This document shows, piece after piece, positions 63,233 through 64,000 of a stretch of 64,000 nucleotides of DNA. The stretch comes from Magnetospirillum aberrantis SpK. GTDB taxonomy: Bacteria > Pseudomonadota > Alphaproteobacteria > Rhodospirillales > Magnetospirillaceae. Within the stretch, counting starts at the first letter, position 1; every line of letters starts with the position of its first letter. The notes under the pieces were generated by a model, which searched no databases, was not told where the DNA came from, and saw nothing but the letters and a program-made list of their open reading frames with translations. Position numbers and translations under genes: made by a program. The DNA lies in NCBI RefSeq assembly GCF_011022235.1, contig NZ_JAAIYP010000045.1, positions 62,001-126,000 of the forward strand. Direction: 5' to 3'.

Positions 63233-63781
63233 ATGGGCCTCTCATCCGAACAGACGGCGATGATAGCGGCGGTGTCGAATACTGGCGGTGCAGTGAACAG
63301 CGCCATCGGCAGCTATTACAGCGCAAAAAGCCAGGCATCGAGCCTCAAGTTTCAGGCCGACATCGCCGATATCAACGCCCGTGTCGCCGAACTCGGGGCA
63401 CAGTCCGAGCTTGCGGCCGGGGAAAGGCAAGTTGCCGCCCAGACCTTGCGTGCGGGCCAGATCAAAGGCGCACAGCGCGCCGCGATGGCGGCCAACGGTA
63501 TTGACCTGGGTGAAGGGAATGCCGCCGAGGTGCTGGCGTCCACCGATATCGTGAAGGAAATCGACAAAAACACGATCACCACCAACGCGCTGCAATCCGC
63601 GTGGGGCTACCGGCTTCAGGGAACGAACGCCCAGGTCGACGCCCTGATAAAGCGGGGTACCGCCGCCGGTATCAGCCCGTTCGGTTCGCTCACAACGTCC
63701 CTGTTGGGCAGTGCCGGCAGGGTGGCGTCCAGTTGGTACGACTACACCAAGATCATTGAGAACAAGGGGGGCAAGCCCTGA
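63233..63781 (+). CDS. Internal virion protein (T7 gp14-like)
   Basis: 182 residues: an N-terminal hydrophobic stretch (MIAAVSNTGGAVNSAIGSYY), then a long Ala-rich helix (RQVAAQTLRAGQIKGAQRAA, MAANGIDLGEGNAAEVLAST). Length and the hydrophobic-start/Ala-helix layout resemble internal core protein gp14 of T7-like and Bbp-type phages that form the ejected channel. Starts 2 nt past the previous stop. Confidence 0.65.
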   Translation: MGLSSEQTAMIAAVSNTGGAVNSAIGSYYSAKSQASSLKFQADIADINARVAELGAQSELAAGERQVAAQTLRAGQIKGAQRAAMAANGIDLGEGNAAEVLASTDIVKEIDKNTITTNALQSAWGYRLQGTNAQVDALIKRGTAAGISPFGSLTTSLLGSAGRVASSWYDYTKIIENKGGKP

Positions 63782-64000
63782 TGGCCCGCGTTCCGGTCTA
63801 CAACACGCCCCAGGTGGCGCCCAATTCGCTACCCGCTCGCGGTTTCTCCGCTCCGGCCATGCCCCCCGTGGCCGGACAGCAGGCCCAAGAAATGGGCATG
63901 GCGATGCAGAATTTCGGCGGGCATGTCGGCTATATCGCGCAGGACATGGCGGTGCAGGCCAATCGTGCACGCATCGCGGACGGCATGAACCAGCTTGTGA
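63781..64000 (+). CDS. Phage internal virion/tail protein, N-terminal part (cut by window edge)
   Basis: ATG 63781 overlaps the previous TGA by one base. The visible 73 residues begin MARVPVYNTPQVAPNSLPAR and continue APAMPPVAGQQAQEMGMAMQ then NFGGHVGYIAQDMAVQANRA. An unstructured Pro-rich start followed by helix is usual for large core proteins (gp15/gp16-like). Too short to name; the rest lies beyond the window. Confidence 0.6.
   Translation, partial: MARVPVYNTPQVAPNSLPARGFSAPAMPPVAGQQAQEMGMAMQNFGGHVGYIAQDMAVQANRARIADGMNQLV

Larger units (their letters stand above)
54142..64000 (+). mobile_element. Integrated element/prophage, left part (continues past the window)
   Basis: The left boundary is a 45-bp direct repeat with a tRNA-Leu(UAA) 5' half. 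All following genes run left to right and include two integrases, small regulators, a primase-helicase with a putative origin, a Bbp16-type capsid cement protein and internal virion proteins. None belongs to core metabolism. No right end is visible; the last gene is cut at 64000. No terminase, portal or major capsid gene occurs within the window. Confidence 0.85.

Overview
The window is high-GC DNA from an alphaproteobacterium, most likely a Rhodospirillales (Magnetospirillum-like) species. The clues are an ethylmalonyl-CoA pathway cluster (ecm/ccr/mcd), an FlbD-type flagellar regulator inside a fliF-G-H-N-flhA-flhF-fleN operon, the arrangements argD-argF-hslO and gpmI-envC-ctpA-deacetylase-rppH, and gene starts with Shine-Dalgarno motifs and many 4-nt ATGA overlaps. 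The species assignment is inference from gene content.

Layout. 1-13.2 kb: housekeeping and envelope genes: the start of ubiD, an HD-GYP c-di-GMP phosphodiesterase, a UPF0114 membrane protein, a lipoprotein, argD-argF-hslO, an ABC-2 permease, recX, an MscS channel and an ArsC-like protein. 13.3-18.6 kb: ethylmalonyl-CoA pathway, with ecm divergent from ccr and mcd. 19.4-19.6 kb: a 197-bp element with 15-bp terminal inverted repeats. 19.6-30.4 kb: flagellar basal body, export and regulation operon on the minus strand. 30.5-35.2 kb: hook operon fliK-flgD-flgE behind a near-consensus sigma-54 promoter, which the FlbD-type activator encoded in the first operon could control. 35.3-46 kb: a GNAT-NUDIX fusion, argJ, a parvulin, a histidine kinase, secA, an unknown 367-aa protein and a GMC oxidoreductase. 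46-54 kb: a second PAS kinase and the operon gpmI-envC-ctpA-polysaccharide deacetylase-rppH, interrupted by a hairpin repeat block.

From 54.1 kb to the right edge lies an integrated element. A 45-bp perfect direct repeat carrying the 5' half of a tRNA-Leu(UAA)-like gene appears at 54142 and again at 55547. The only gene between the copies is one tyrosine integrase, and a second, unrelated integrase follows. I read this as two elements stacked in one attachment site. The rest of the element holds a small gene with its own terminator, a separately transcribed candidate structured RNA of about 200 nt (long-range helix, two GNRA hairpins, own promoter and terminator), a small HTH protein, a PriCT-2/AAA primase-helicase and a TGCACC-iteron region that looks like a replication origin. 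Next come small regulators and hypotheticals, then late genes: a Bbp16-type capsid cement protein and internal virion proteins, the last cut by the window end. No terminase, portal or major capsid gene is seen inside the window, so the element could be a podovirus-like prophage with an unusual gene order or a phage satellite.

The strongest candidates for something undescribed are the structured RNA (57240-57449), the stacked tRNA-Leu half repeats with the integrase-only unit, and the iteron/palindrome origin beside the primase.
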